Shown one piece after another: positions 18,601 through 28,043 of a stretch of DNA of 64,000 nucleotides. The stretch spans positions 33,086 to 97,085 of IMG/VR virus record IMGVR_UViG_3300027754_000060, one strand, 5' to 3'. The DNA is from a virus. The translations under genes and the position numbers were made by a program. The notes under the pieces are model-generated. The model worked only from the letters and a program-made list of their open reading frames with translations. It had not been told where the DNA came from and did not search any database. The first letter of the stretch is position 1. Every line of letters starts with the position of its first letter.

Positions 18601-21600
18601 TCCTAGTTTTGTTATATCTAAAGACTGAGTTAGAAATTGCGAAGATCCTATAGCGGTATATTGTTGTTTTTTCTTGCCTGCTGCGTGATAAGTTCTTGTT
18701 ATAGATGGATCGCATCCCATGTATCCGCCAATAATTTTATTTTGTTCTTTTATCTTTTTCGCCTGTGCAGCAACAGCAGGAGCATTTCCCTGAACAACTA
18801 GCATAGCTGCCTCTATTTTCTGTTGCCAGGCTTGATACTCCCCGAGGAGGCCAGGATTGGCGAATAAATCAGCATCTGGTTCCTCGTTAGCAATTGTATC
18901 AACTCTCAGTTGGTCCATAGCTATTTGCAGAGTTAGTTTGTCTAATACTGCTTGATGTTCTGCTAATATTTTTTGTTGAGCAGCTAAGTCTTTCATGCAC
19001 CATGATTGTTTTAGATAGTCAATATTGTCGGTAGCATTATATCCAATGATAGGTGGAATAAGACCGTTGTCTTCGCACAAAGTATAATAGTTTTCGTCTC
19101 CAATAATAATACAATCGTCTAAATAATTACCTACCTCTTCCCAAGCTTTATCTGCAATTTTATAATTTTGATTAATCTTCCTATTTCCCTTAAATACTGG
19201 TAAAGATCTTCCTCCTACTACAATATCTAGTTGGGCATATGACGAATCCTGAGAAGAAGATAGATCCAGAAGCTTAACCATATATTGCTTCCCATAATAC
19301 TTGTTACCTATATCTCTAACAAATTCAGCTAGAGTTTTAAGATCTTTTATAAAGTTATGATTCAAGTATATATTAAAATTTTGAAGATCCGATTTTGTAA
19401 CTACTGGAGCTGCAGGAGCAGCTGGAGCGGGCATCCCTGGTTCATTCACTGCCGAGTTAAGAAGCGAAGTCCCCAGGCCAGGGCCTTGACCTATCGTTAC
19501 GATAGCATCCGCTCCACCACCTGATGGTGGAGGAGCAGTACCAAAAAAGAGACCCCTTGACATATAGTGACCTACTAATAAGTTATATAAATCAGGCTTG
19601 GTATCTTTTGATTTTCCTAAACAGTAAGTAATATAGGCATCCGTATCTTTCATGGCGCATCTAAGTTCTGTCTCCCTTATCATAAATCCTATGGGTGAAG
19701 GATTAGGAGTATATTGAGCAGCTAAAGACCCGCTGGGATTTGGTGTTGGTGGTGGTGTTGTTGGTGGTGGTGTTGTTGGTGGTGGTGATGGCGGTGTTAC
19801 TCCTTGAGGAGCAGGGGATGCTGGAGCAGTCGCTGATCCTCCAGTTCCTCCAATAGGAGTGGAACCAGCCGTACCTGCTCCTCCAGCTGCTCCTGCAGCT
19901 CCAGGAAGATTAGCTATCTGCTGAGTAGATCCCACATATGCTGGCATTGGTAATAATCCCAAATTTAATAAAGGTATTTCGCTTACGTAAAAAGCTATTG
20001 CCAACTGACCATCCCAAGTGTCTTGATATACTGGTCTAATATGTCTAGATATGTTATTGTCTTTGCTAAGATCAATAATATTATCTCCGTGATATCCAAA
20101 AAATGGAGATATCGTGTCATAATATAACGGATTATATCTTGGGGGCACACATCCAGGAGGCAGAATAGTTTCTTGAGAGGGGTCTGCACTAGAAGAAGAA
20201 GGTTGTGTAGTCGTTGCCGTATCCGGGTCTTGTAATAGCTGAAATTTATTCAAGCACGTATATTTCGCAGGTATTCCAAAAGAATATGGATAATTCCCCA
20301 TTATAATATTTTCTGGATTAGGAGCTATTTCATGATCTTTCCATCTGTTGTCTAAAGAATAAAATTTGTTTCCAGTCATCAACTCTCTCATTGCTTCATC
20401 AGTATCGAATAAAGAATGAATATCAGCTCCCAAAACAGCGGAAGATAAACTTGTATTTCTAGTGCTAAAATAAGATGGGACTCTTAATTTTCCTCTTCCA
20501 TTAGCGCCGCCAAATCTATTCAGATTTACAAACTTATCTATTGATGGATGATATATATAATTAGTCTGGTTGTATGCTAATCTATAATTTTTTGCTTGTA
20601 ATAATCTTTGTTGTGGTCCTCCCACTTTCATTATTCTTGGAGCAACATTATTATTTTTTTCTTTTCCATAAGTTGTTGAAGATATTGAGAAGCCAGATTT
20701 TTCTAAAGAAAGAATAGTCTTCTCTACTGTAGAATCATGGGTTTCCATTGTTCTTTCGATAGTTTTTATTTTAATGATATTATGCACATTACCGTTTACA
20801 GCAAAAGATAGAGCTGCTGTGGTTCTGTCTGATCCATTTGCTTCTATTATATTGTCGATAAATTGGGAGATAGTCATCTTGTCTTCTGACATTCTGTGAG
20901 TCAGAGGAGGTCTTTTAATAGCCGATAAATCAAGACCAAATACACATCGTGGTATTGGGGTCACACTATCGCTTATTACCAAAGCTGTATTGGTTGTTGG
21001 AGGAATAACTCCAAAAGCATAAGTTTTAAAGTTCGGAGTAATCCTGATAGAGTTTGTGGTCTCCATAGTTTTAGACATAATTCTACCAAATGGAGAAAAG
21101 GCTGTTTTATTTAAATTCTTTAAAACGCTAGCATCTTCGCAACAGGTCAAGACAGCAAGAGCATCTAGAGCATAGGCAGAAGGAATTCCGTCCTCCGTTT
21201 TTTTTGCTCCACCAAAATTATTCATACCCATTGATTCTAAAAATCCGTAAACATTAAAAACATTAGGAATAGCTCCCTCTTTAATATTTCCCACATATTC
21301 AACTCCTGGCCCGACATAATTCTTAGGTCCCCCATAAGGTTTTCCTGCAATTTTTGAAAAAATAGACCCGGGATATTTATTAAGAATAACATAAGATTCA
21401 TTAAGCAGTGTCTCTACACTACTTATTTGAACACTATACGATACAGTACCAACCCTATTGTGTCTTTCCCAAGATTCTATCAATCCAGTAAATGTAAAAT
21501 CAGCCATCTTAAATACTACGGGAGTTCCGATTATATTATACTTATATATTCTCTTTTCATTTAGAGTTCCATCTGGAGCTACTCTGGTAGAAACCCCAAA

Positions 21601-21993
21601 GAATCCAGGATCTTCAAGGACCCAGTATCTTGAGACTAGACCAGAATCTGTCCAAGCATAATATAGTTTTCCAGGAATATTCTTAGTAGTATGAGCAGGT
21701 ATAGCATTAGAATTGTAGACTTCGCCCTTTTCATTAACATAGCAATAATCGTTAAGCGGGGCCCCACAGGTATAATAATGATCGTCTGGATATGATAAAG
21801 TTGCGGGATATTGAGCTACTGGAGAAGACGAACCCTCTGGATAGCAAACCAATGGCTGATTATCCTCTACAAGATCAACAGTCAAACTAGATCCTGATCC
21901 ACCCCAACCCATATTAGAGTTAAAACTAGATACGCTAGCTCCTAAGAATAAGGTTTGTCCTAATAATTTTACTGGAGATGCACAAACAGCCAT
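15610..21993 (-). CDS. Large baseplate-hub-like virion protein (2127 aa)
   Basis: A 2127-residue protein. The N-terminal 450 residues (QTLFLGASVSSFNSNMGW, then TFTGLIESWERHNRVGTVSY and YSVQISSVETLLNESYVIL) read like the hub domains of phage tail-tip proteins, where a strand-rich domain defines a local 'event' surface. Residues about 687-760 are an Ala/Gly then Pro/Thr linker (PPSPPPTTPPPTTPPPTPNP). Residues about 1000-1090 form a probable coiled coil (AAQQKILAEHQAVLDKL). Residues about 1648-1692 carry CPRCHGAGN and CPVCSRSK, a DnaJ-like zinc site. It is transcribed between the 646- and 2718-residue genes. It is probably a structural hub, assigned by context and N-terminal pattern; catalytic motifs are not seen. 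Confidence 0.6.
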   Translation of the reverse strand: MAVCASPVKLLGQTLFLGASVSSFNSNMGWGGSGSSLTVDLVEDNQPLVCYPEGSSSPVAQYPATLSYPDDHYYTCGAPLNDYCYVNEKGEVYNSNAIPAHTTKNIPGKLYYAWTDSGLVSRYWVLEDPGFFGVSTRVAPDGTLNEKRIYKYNIIGTPVVFKMADFTFTGLIESWERHNRVGTVSYSVQISSVETLLNESYVILNKYPGSIFSKIAGKPYGGPKNYVGPGVEYVGNIKEGAIPNVFNVYGFLESMGMNNFGGAKKTEDGIPSAYALDALAVLTCCEDASVLKNLNKTAFSPFGRIMSKTMETTNSIRITPNFKTYAFGVIPPTTNTALVISDSVTPIPRCVFGLDLSAIKRPPLTHRMSEDKMTISQFIDNIIEANGSDRTTAALSFAVNGNVHNIIKIKTIERTMETHDSTVEKTILSLEKSGFSISSTTYGKEKNNNVAPRIMKVGGPQQRLLQAKNYRLAYNQTNYIYHPSIDKFVNLNRFGGANGRGKLRVPSYFSTRNTSLSSAVLGADIHSLFDTDEAMRELMTGNKFYSLDNRWKDHEIAPNPENIIMGNYPYSFGIPAKYTCLNKFQLLQDPDTATTTQPSSSSADPSQETILPPGCVPPRYNPLYYDTISPFFGYHGDNIIDLSKDNNISRHIRPVYQDTWDGQLAIAFYVSEIPLLNLGLLPMPAYVGSTQQIANLPGAAGAAGGAGTAGSTPIGGTGGSATAPASPAPQGVTPPSPPPTTPPPTTPPPTPNPSGSLAAQYTPNPSPIGFMIRETELRCAMKDTDAYITYCLGKSKDTKPDLYNLLVGHYMSRGLFFGTAPPPSGGGADAIVTIGQGPGLGTSLLNSAVNEPGMPAPAAPAAPVVTKSDLQNFNIYLNHNFIKDLKTLAEFVRDIGNKYYGKQYMVKLLDLSSSQDSSYAQLDIVVGGRSLPVFKGNRKINQNYKIADKAWEEVGNYLDDCIIIGDENYYTLCEDNGLIPPIIGYNATDNIDYLKQSWCMKDLAAQQKILAEHQAVLDKLTLQIAMDQLRVDTIANEEPDADLFANPGLLGEYQAWQQKIEAAMLVVQGNAPAVAAQAKKIKEQNKIIGGYMGCDPSITRTYHAAGKKKQQYTAIGSSQFLTQSLDITKLGTNSSFVMVATHGRSDAFGNIILAGSKKLYSATTVNTSEIAYLNPHNLSDPRAIIAGLSIPLENTSYAYTHDPNLTIISNIAMEDLIYYDHMLKLSGRSVTVDELASLQFLSTFTGLTYGGTFANQIKVDLGQIGYQGSPANQSYKFATMLPKMAHPLFAAVPLISNQYCYGPWTNYPSVRADLVYPNAANPNTAIENMIANTKIDILDDLVPWNYGGMSFLDAKVISDMEREANYQFVMEKGSMTVEGAPIFNLGGRFEPLFTQALPANSLKYGNEVYTKFTNIIGYIDAKIINNAYIATPLNYPTVMVYNPNNYLATAPIISSISMSLGGGGSSTTNYSFKTYDKKTGLYSKEYADLVKKRTAEIIKDRKTMSSNRSKIGNDFLVDGQKILQKMSDSNSDSMSGYGSKLYGSSPVETLIGRTTLHIPYPSLGNTAGSDIGAAIPDNSPSGLYKLGRTRTWTGLYMGDEVGAELINGYESKSVMSLDGIFSPLSFYPTQYVGTYSISSHITGVPVGAVVCPRCHGAGNLPISFIDYKSTAVPRVSQQISYPCPVCSRSKLVVKNAKILDSMKNKTVAQQIAIALKDTKPEINIYAYNPIVVPYGEFRNPNAQTVTGASGLGLDKCRHSISIVGRGEMPIDGELTLGISNNLYGEKLVDLSGHISSTGVSSDYYEHDIFNQMGGGAKTLQNQRFFGLRGPLMLHSWGYDTAGYPVPNLNDEPKDMDEYGRFRRFILTSGGLNDYKQQGVFINSEGQLLGDVVGRNYEWDAAAVKYKKIKAKPSKYFHLNWAEHPELWPVGPIDLRWDDSRKLWAAGGGGCTEELLPPSIITNSTDISTLNEFLSSKESNTCPYKMVNITLEEDLIKEDDSDETYATRGFIDDIEYSKEPLTRGYRRLVYVVDKAGYSAPRGTKLLCKYSIDSGFYEPISKPVTMAKGKIVNNTNVKIEQHYIQGRRAGIVPSFVVPFDNPMEFQTTSGKNGMFVYINGKWTLTSIKN

Positions 21994-21996
21994 GAT

Positions 21997-23937
21997 TTAA
22001 TGGTTCCTATAATCTATAGTTAAGCTACATGGCTGAAAAGTCCATGATACATTTCTTGAATATCTTCCTGTTGTTGGGCTCCAACTGTTTGTATCGCTGG
22101 TTACAAAAGCTATACCCAGTCTATTTTTTGCTAGACCAGGGAATATAGTCTGATCGGCTATTCCAAAGGGTCTGTTTCCCTCTATAAGACTTTCTATCGT
22201 CCTATATATCTCTCCACCGGTCCACACCGGACACAAAGGGTTCGTTTGAAAAAATCCATTTATTAGTATTGGAGGTCTAACCACGATATCAACATTGATT
22301 GTTTTTCTAGCAGAAGATCGTCCTGTTTTTGCTAATATTGGCCCAAGAGCCCGACCTATAACTTGTGTTTCGCTAATAGTATCTGTTGGAGCATCAACAT
22401 TAATAGAAACATTTTGACTGATTACTCCATCTATAAGGTTGTGATTATTGTTAAATTCATGAGTATATGAGATAGTGCCTTTTCTTGGATCGTGACCCTC
22501 TGATGTTGATGTTGGAATAACATTTAGAAGCGCGTCTGTTGAGTATATAGGATTTTTTGGATGGCCGTTAGGAGTGGGGAAATTTTCTGTCTGTCTATCA
22601 AGATTATGCATTCCATAACAAGCTCTTCTATATAAGAAGGGTTTTATATGATGCATCCACCCGCTTAAAGCATTTTCATATTTTGATGGTGCTATAGTAG
22701 CAGACTTTTTAGTATCTAGAGAAGTATAAGATCCTGTTATCTCCCCTGGCTTTAGAGAATAGCCCAAATCTATGTTCTGTGTTGGAGCTGATGCTGCAAG
22801 AGGTTGGACTATAGCAGGTACCCCGGTAGGAAGTATTCCAGATGCTCCAGATCGTATACCTGGGTCTTCATAGACTAATCCAGCAATATTCCCTTGTACT
22901 CTAACTGTTTTTGTGTGACCCTCAGATGTTGATAGTTCTATGGAATATGTTTCTGTGTATGGAACACCTGTTGGAAGAGATATCCATGAATCGCTAACCT
23001 CATAAGAAGCATTGGCAACATCCATTGTTGTTGATCTGGTATGGTTAAAGAAATGAGTTGTCGAAAATGGTAAAGAGACTGTTGGAGAATAGCCAATCTG
23101 ACTATTAACACCACCCGTACCACTAAATCCTCTGGCTATTCTATCGTGAACCCAGGTTTTAGCTTTATGAAAAGAATTTGTGCCTAAATCATATGTTTGA
23201 GCAGCAGTTCCAGTAGCCATTACCCGTAATCCTTTTGCTGATAACCTTCTAGTAATTCGAAACTGAGGAATTGTTATAATCGATAGAGCTTTAGATGTAG
23301 AAGTGCTGCCTACATTAGTTCCGCCAGATTCACCAAAAGGATTGAGCTCCTCTCCTTTCACTGTAATATTAGCATTAAGATTTGTATATGAAGTATCGTC
23401 CATTTGCTCTACAGACCAACTTTCGCCCCTTTCCTTTACTTGTTCATTTGGATCATCCGTTAAAGCTGTTTCGTGTTGCAAAGAAATTGAGTAGTCAGCT
23501 GTTCCTGTCCAATTGTTAGATGTTTCAGAAACACTAAAAGCTGTTACTACGACTCCGCTAGCTTCATACATGGGCAAGTCAGTACCGCATTTTATCTTAA
23601 AGGTTCCAGAGGTATTGTTTCTGAATAATTTCTTAAGATCACTGATTCCTCCTAGTATACCAGATATATTAGCATAGGGGAAAGTTACTGACTGACCAGG
23701 GCCAGTTCTAACAATTTTTCCCTTTAATTCGATACTGTGGGTCGTACTATCTGGTAATCCATTACCATTAAGATTTATTTGACTACTTAGACTAACTATC
23801 GGAACGGGGCCTGTTATAGAATGGATACCTGTTCCGTTAAATTCGACGACAACTGCTGGTGTTGTGGCTGGTGCAGGAGCGGCCAAAATCTCAAAAGAGG
23901 TATCTATATTTGTTGATTCAGGTGGGGTATAAACCAT
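21997..23937 (-). CDS. Baseplate/tail-tip structural protein (646 aa)
   Basis: A 646-residue, beta-rich protein with Thr/Ser/Gly-rich strands and few cysteines. It opens with a Pro/Ala segment (FEILAAPAPATTPAVVVEF), then 'HSIELKGKIVRTGPGQSVTF'. Near the C-terminus it has 'VDIVVRPPILINGFF', 'CPVWTGGEIYRTIESL' and 'SWTFQPCSLTIDYRN'. Repeated patterns of 'T.~sY.v' strands suggest tandem beta domains like those of distal tail or tip proteins. It sits directly before the hub-like 2127-residue gene, three bases apart, supporting a shared tail-tip role. No enzymatic motif. Function is inferred from location and composition. Confidence 0.55.
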   Translation of the reverse strand: MVYTPPESTNIDTSFEILAAPAPATTPAVVVEFNGTGIHSITGPVPIVSLSSQINLNGNGLPDSTTHSIELKGKIVRTGPGQSVTFPYANISGILGGISDLKKLFRNNTSGTFKIKCGTDLPMYEASGVVVTAFSVSETSNNWTGTADYSISLQHETALTDDPNEQVKERGESWSVEQMDDTSYTNLNANITVKGEELNPFGESGGTNVGSTSTSKALSIITIPQFRITRRLSAKGLRVMATGTAAQTYDLGTNSFHKAKTWVHDRIARGFSGTGGVNSQIGYSPTVSLPFSTTHFFNHTRSTTMDVANASYEVSDSWISLPTGVPYTETYSIELSTSEGHTKTVRVQGNIAGLVYEDPGIRSGASGILPTGVPAIVQPLAASAPTQNIDLGYSLKPGEITGSYTSLDTKKSATIAPSKYENALSGWMHHIKPFLYRRACYGMHNLDRQTENFPTPNGHPKNPIYSTDALLNVIPTSTSEGHDPRKGTISYTHEFNNNHNLIDGVISQNVSINVDAPTDTISETQVIGRALGPILAKTGRSSARKTINVDIVVRPPILINGFFQTNPLCPVWTGGEIYRTIESLIEGNRPFGIADQTIFPGLAKNRLGIAFVTSDTNSWSPTTGRYSRNVSWTFQPCSLTIDYRNH

Positions 23938-24028
23938 AAATGAGCAATATCCTTCCTATAATATAATATATCCTTTCTTATATTTACACCAAAAGAACTA
24001 ATGGCCATTTCTAGTTATTATTATTAGC

Positions 24029-24337
24029 TTACAGCTTATTACAGGTAGTAGATGGACAAGTTAATAATTGACTTAGATATAAGAATCTATTAGGACTCAT
24101 AATATCAACAGATAGATTTTCTGTTACAACTTCTACAATCATAGCTGGTAATAATATATCTTTTGTTAAAGTAATAAATATCTTTTGTCTAGTAGCAAAA
24201 GCAGTAAAGCTAATCGTGGGTCGATCTATTGTTGCTGTTAAGTTTGTTGGATTATGCAAAGTTATCTTAGACACATAATCATGAGTTATTGTTAAATCTG
24301 GAATTATTATTTGTACTATCTCTGTATAGTTTGCCAT
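24029..24337 (-). CDS. Small beta-rich virion-module protein (102 aa)
   Basis: A 102-residue protein, MANYTEIVQIIIPDLTITHD, with alternating strands and a C-terminal CPSTTCNKL. It lies between the SNWP-repeat protein (1221 aa) and the 646-residue tip protein. It has a single-domain size and Ile/Thr-rich strands like the last, divergent repeat of the neighbouring protein, which also ends in a Cys-containing tail (VTTCN). It may be a small cap or adaptor. A 91-base stretch without a gene (23938-24028) follows it. Confidence 0.55.
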   Translation of the reverse strand: MANYTEIVQIIIPDLTITHDYVSKITLHNPTNLTATIDRPTISFTAFATRQKIFITLTKDILLPAMIVEVVTENLSVDIMSPNRFLYLSQLLTCPSTTCNKL

Positions 24338-24359
24338 ATGATTTTACTTTATTTTTAAA

Positions 24360-27300
24360 TTAATTACAAGTAGTAACTCTGAGACCAGAACCACAAGTGA
24401 TTGCCATAAAGTCCAGAGAAGATACATTAGTGGCATTATGGGTTAATACACAACTAATCAAAGATTGTCCAGAAGGAGCTATATCTATAGTTCCGAGAGT
24501 ATTTATGACTCCAACCCCATTATTGAAATAAGCAGAGCCTGTTACTGGATAGAAGCTCCCAACATATGATCCAGAAAAAGCATAAGAATATTTCTCGCCA
24601 GGAATAGCATTAGTAACATTGACAGATAGGGCTTTAACTCCAGAACAACAGCCAGTTGGCAGAACTATTTCATTTCCATTGCCACCCCCAAAAGCTATAT
24701 TAGCATAACTAATTTTGGGCAGACAATTGGTGCAAGACAGTAATATTTCTTCGCTAGCAGTCTGAACAGTATCGCAAGATGAGTCAGTTATAATCAGTTT
24801 AACTTTAGTATACAGAAAATTATTTTGTATTTTTTGATCTAAATAGCTATCTAGATCATAATTAATTAAGCCCGGAGTTCCAGCTGGGCATAATCCTGTT
24901 GGTGAGCAAAAATAGTATCTGGACACTAGTGGAGAATTATATGGAAGCAGACCCAATTTAGTAGATGTAAAAGATCCAGTAGCTGGGCTAATAACGGTTG
25001 GCCAATTCGAATCTATACCACTAAAAGCATAAGAATATGTTTCCAATGGCTTCAGACCAATCATGGACACGGGCAAAATTCCCGTATTGCGATCAGTAAG
25101 AGTTGTTATTTGTGAGGGGGCAACAGATATTAGTGGGTTTAAGCACTTGTCGCAATTTAATGTAAAGTCTTGACTACCAGAGACATCCCCTCCACAAGAC
25201 TCTTGAACAATCTTTAAATTCAACTTAGCGAACGGATTACTGTCTGAGATTTGTCCGTATGGGCATGAAGAGGTTAGCTCATAGTCTAATACGTTTACGC
25301 CTGAAGACGGACAGCTTCCTGTAGTATGGCAAAACTTTAATGTGGAAACTATATTTTTAGTATTAGCCTTTGCTATAAAAGATCCTGATACAGGAAGGGC
25401 TACGACTGGCCAATTTGCCTCTGTCGAGCTAAATAAATAACTGTATTCTTGACCAATTATTAGCCCGCTAACAGAAGAAGCGAAAGAATGTGTGTTGGTC
25501 CCATTTGCGACAGTTATAGAATTATTAATAATATTTGCAGCGGCATCCAAAGATATATTAATTTTGGGCAAGCAATCAACACATCTTACTTTGACCAAAT
25601 CACTAAGTACAACATCTCCGTTATAGCTCTGTGGAGTTATCTGTAATTTAAAAGATGATTGTTTAATAGGATTTTTTAAAGAACCATAATTACAACCAGA
25701 GGTATTACTAGGATTATAATCTAAGATATTAGGGCTCCCAGAAGGACATAACCCAGTGCTATTACAAAATCTCACATCAAAATCCAGAACACTTGGCAAG
25801 ACATTCGAAAGAGATGTTATCTGTCCTGTCATTGGACTAAGATATGTTGGCCAATTAGAGTCTTGCTCTATAATCTCGTAACTGTATGTTTCCCCCATAG
25901 ATAATCCATCAATATATACTGGTAGAATAAATTTATCATCTCTGATATCAGTGCTTATCCGAGATGTATCAATAACTATTTTTGGTAAGCAGTCATCGCA
26001 ACTTATTTCTATATCCTCACTAATTACTTTTTCTTCAGGACAAGATGCTGGATATACCTCTAATCTCAGCTTTCCTCTTAACTTATCTAACTGTTTATAG
26101 ACGTTGGTATCTTTTATGTCTAAGTTATATGGGATTAAATTAGCATCGCCCGCTGAGCAGCTCCCTGTTGTTGCGCAAAAAATAAAACTCGTTGATATAT
26201 TATGTCTTGCCTGAAGATTTCCATCCAGGGTTCCTGATTTTGGAAATACAATAATCGGCCAATTCGCTTCTGACCCAATAAATGAATATACATACTGCTT
26301 TTGTAGCTCTAATCCCTGAGCAATAATATTAACGTTTGCTATGTTACCAGCCAAAGATCCCCTTAAAGAGACGGTCTCTGGCGATGTTATTCTCACCCTT
26401 GGAATACAGTCGCGACAGTTAAGACTAATTATTTCTGATTTAATAATCGGGTCATAACAAGATAATGGAGTTATTACTATTCGAATATTTGAAAATCTAT
26501 CAACGGTATCTTTGTAAACACAGGAAGATCCAGTTTGAGACACATAGTCAATAACATTCTCTGAACCATTTGGACAATCGCCAGTTGATGGACAAAAAAT
26601 ATAGTTTGTAGCTATGCGTCCAGTAGTCAGAGATGATGTGGTTAAAATTCCAGAAATTGGATAACACACAACGGGCCAATTTGCATCAATAGGTTCTATC
26701 TCATATGCATATGTTTGATATGGCCGTAAATTATAAATAGGAGCCGAAAGGCTACCTCTGTTATTCCCTATTCCTACGAGAGAAGGAACGCTCGGAATTT
26801 GTACAACTGTTTTAGGTAAACAATTATCACAAGATATTGTAAAATCCCTAGTTGTAATGCTTGGAGCATTGCCGTTCGCTGCAGACAGAGTTATGCTCAT
26901 CTTAGAATACTTGTTTTTTTGCTCAAGACACTCATCGCCGGGTATTTCGTAATCCATAATTTTATCTGCTCCAACAGGACATTCCCCTGTTGATAAACAG
27001 AACGTGGCTTTGCTATATATCGTTGCTTGTGACTGATTTCTAATATATCCAGATACTGGATTTACGGACACAGGCCAATTTGCCTCTGATGAATTTATAG
27101 TATAGATATATTCTATATCGTCGTCAAGACCTTCTATGATGGAAGAGATAACTGCTACGTTTCCATTTGCCGAGTTTACATTGCTTGGAGCTAATATCAA
27201 ATCCCTTGGCTCTATAGAGACAGATAATTTGGGCAGGCAGTCATTGCAATACATAGACATAGGAGCGCTAGTTACAGGATTTCCGTTACAGCGATTTGGA

Positions 27301-28025
27301 GTAATAGTTAAGTCAAAAATATTTCTTAAAGATTGTTTTTCCACAAAGCTATCTTCAGTATAATTTAGAAGATTTTCATTACCAGAGCATTCTCCTGAAG
27401 ATTGACAAAATTTCATGCTGGCGAATATTGAGGCCTTACCTGTTGATGAAGTTATATACCCAGATATTGGAGTAATAGTAACTGGCCAGTTATTCATGTT
27501 TAGAGAACCAAATGAATAGGCGTATTCTTCAAATCTTTGCAAACCAGATACAGGCACATAGAAATCAATACTATTATTAAGCTTAGTACTTAGTGTTCTT
27601 CTAAGTGGAGAGGATCTTTGCAAAAGAACATTGTTTAAAGTCAGGGGTTCGCTGATACTGACTGGAGAAAAACAGTCTGTGCATAGAACCTGTACAGGAT
27701 ATCCAATTATTTCTAGATCAGTAGCTTCTTCTATGATCGATAGCTTGACACTTGTCTGCAATACCTGGGCATCTATACCACATTGAGTAATGTCGTAATC
27801 TAGAAGTCCTATTGACTCACCAGTCTGGCAGTGTCCTGTTATTGCGCAAAAAGTAATGGTCGTATATATTACATTATCTCCTAATCGATTACCTATTATT
27901 ATTCCAGAGTTTGGAGACACCTGAGCTGGCCAATTTCCTCCAGCTGATTTAATCTCATAAATATAGCTTTTATTTGACGCTAAGCCATTTAAATTAAATT
28001 TAATTTCTTTTGAATTATTGATCAT
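24360..28025 (-). CDS. SNWP-repeat protein: eight full repeats plus a divergent ninth (1221 aa)
   Basis: This 1221-residue protein is almost entirely a tandem array of about 135-residue units. Each contains 'Y.Y.~...(D/E)(S/A)NWP', a 'P.(S/T)G' turn, 'FC.(S/T)TG.CP.G', an 'L.Y' strand and a closing 'C..CLPK' pair. Eight complete units are readable, followed by a shorter ninth (KYSYAFSGSYVGSFYPVTGS) that lacks NWP and ends in a Cys tail. The conserved Cys (about four per unit) could form disulfides or bind metal. The pattern resembles a bacterial-Ig-like or fibre-shaft repeat, but I do not recognise a named family. Together with the two upstream genes it probably builds a long surface fibre or tail-tip appendage. 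Confidence 0.7.
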   Translation of the reverse strand: MINNSKEIKFNLNGLASNKSYIYEIKSAGGNWPAQVSPNSGIIIGNRLGDNVIYTTITFCAITGHCQTGESIGLLDYDITQCGIDAQVLQTSVKLSIIEEATDLEIIGYPVQVLCTDCFSPVSISEPLTLNNVLLQRSSPLRRTLSTKLNNSIDFYVPVSGLQRFEEYAYSFGSLNMNNWPVTITPISGYITSSTGKASIFASMKFCQSSGECSGNENLLNYTEDSFVEKQSLRNIFDLTITPNRCNGNPVTSAPMSMYCNDCLPKLSVSIEPRDLILAPSNVNSANGNVAVISSIIEGLDDDIEYIYTINSSEANWPVSVNPVSGYIRNQSQATIYSKATFCLSTGECPVGADKIMDYEIPGDECLEQKNKYSKMSITLSAANGNAPSITTRDFTISCDNCLPKTVVQIPSVPSLVGIGNNRGSLSAPIYNLRPYQTYAYEIEPIDANWPVVCYPISGILTTSSLTTGRIATNYIFCPSTGDCPNGSENVIDYVSQTGSSCVYKDTVDRFSNIRIVITPLSCYDPIIKSEIISLNCRDCIPRVRITSPETVSLRGSLAGNIANVNIIAQGLELQKQYVYSFIGSEANWPIIVFPKSGTLDGNLQARHNISTSFIFCATTGSCSAGDANLIPYNLDIKDTNVYKQLDKLRGKLRLEVYPASCPEEKVISEDIEISCDDCLPKIVIDTSRISTDIRDDKFILPVYIDGLSMGETYSYEIIEQDSNWPTYLSPMTGQITSLSNVLPSVLDFDVRFCNSTGLCPSGSPNILDYNPSNTSGCNYGSLKNPIKQSSFKLQITPQSYNGDVVLSDLVKVRCVDCLPKINISLDAAANIINNSITVANGTNTHSFASSVSGLIIGQEYSYLFSSTEANWPVVALPVSGSFIAKANTKNIVSTLKFCHTTGSCPSSGVNVLDYELTSSCPYGQISDSNPFAKLNLKIVQESCGGDVSGSQDFTLNCDKCLNPLISVAPSQITTLTDRNTGILPVSMIGLKPLETYSYAFSGIDSNWPTVISPATGSFTSTKLGLLPYNSPLVSRYYFCSPTGLCPAGTPGLINYDLDSYLDQKIQNNFLYTKVKLIITDSSCDTVQTASEEILLSCTNCLPKISYANIAFGGGNGNEIVLPTGCCSGVKALSVNVTNAIPGEKYSYAFSGSYVGSFYPVTGSAYFNNGVGVINTLGTIDIAPSGQSLISCVLTHNATNVSSLDFMAITCGSGLRVTTCN

Positions 28026-28043
28026 AATTACTACCTACCCGTG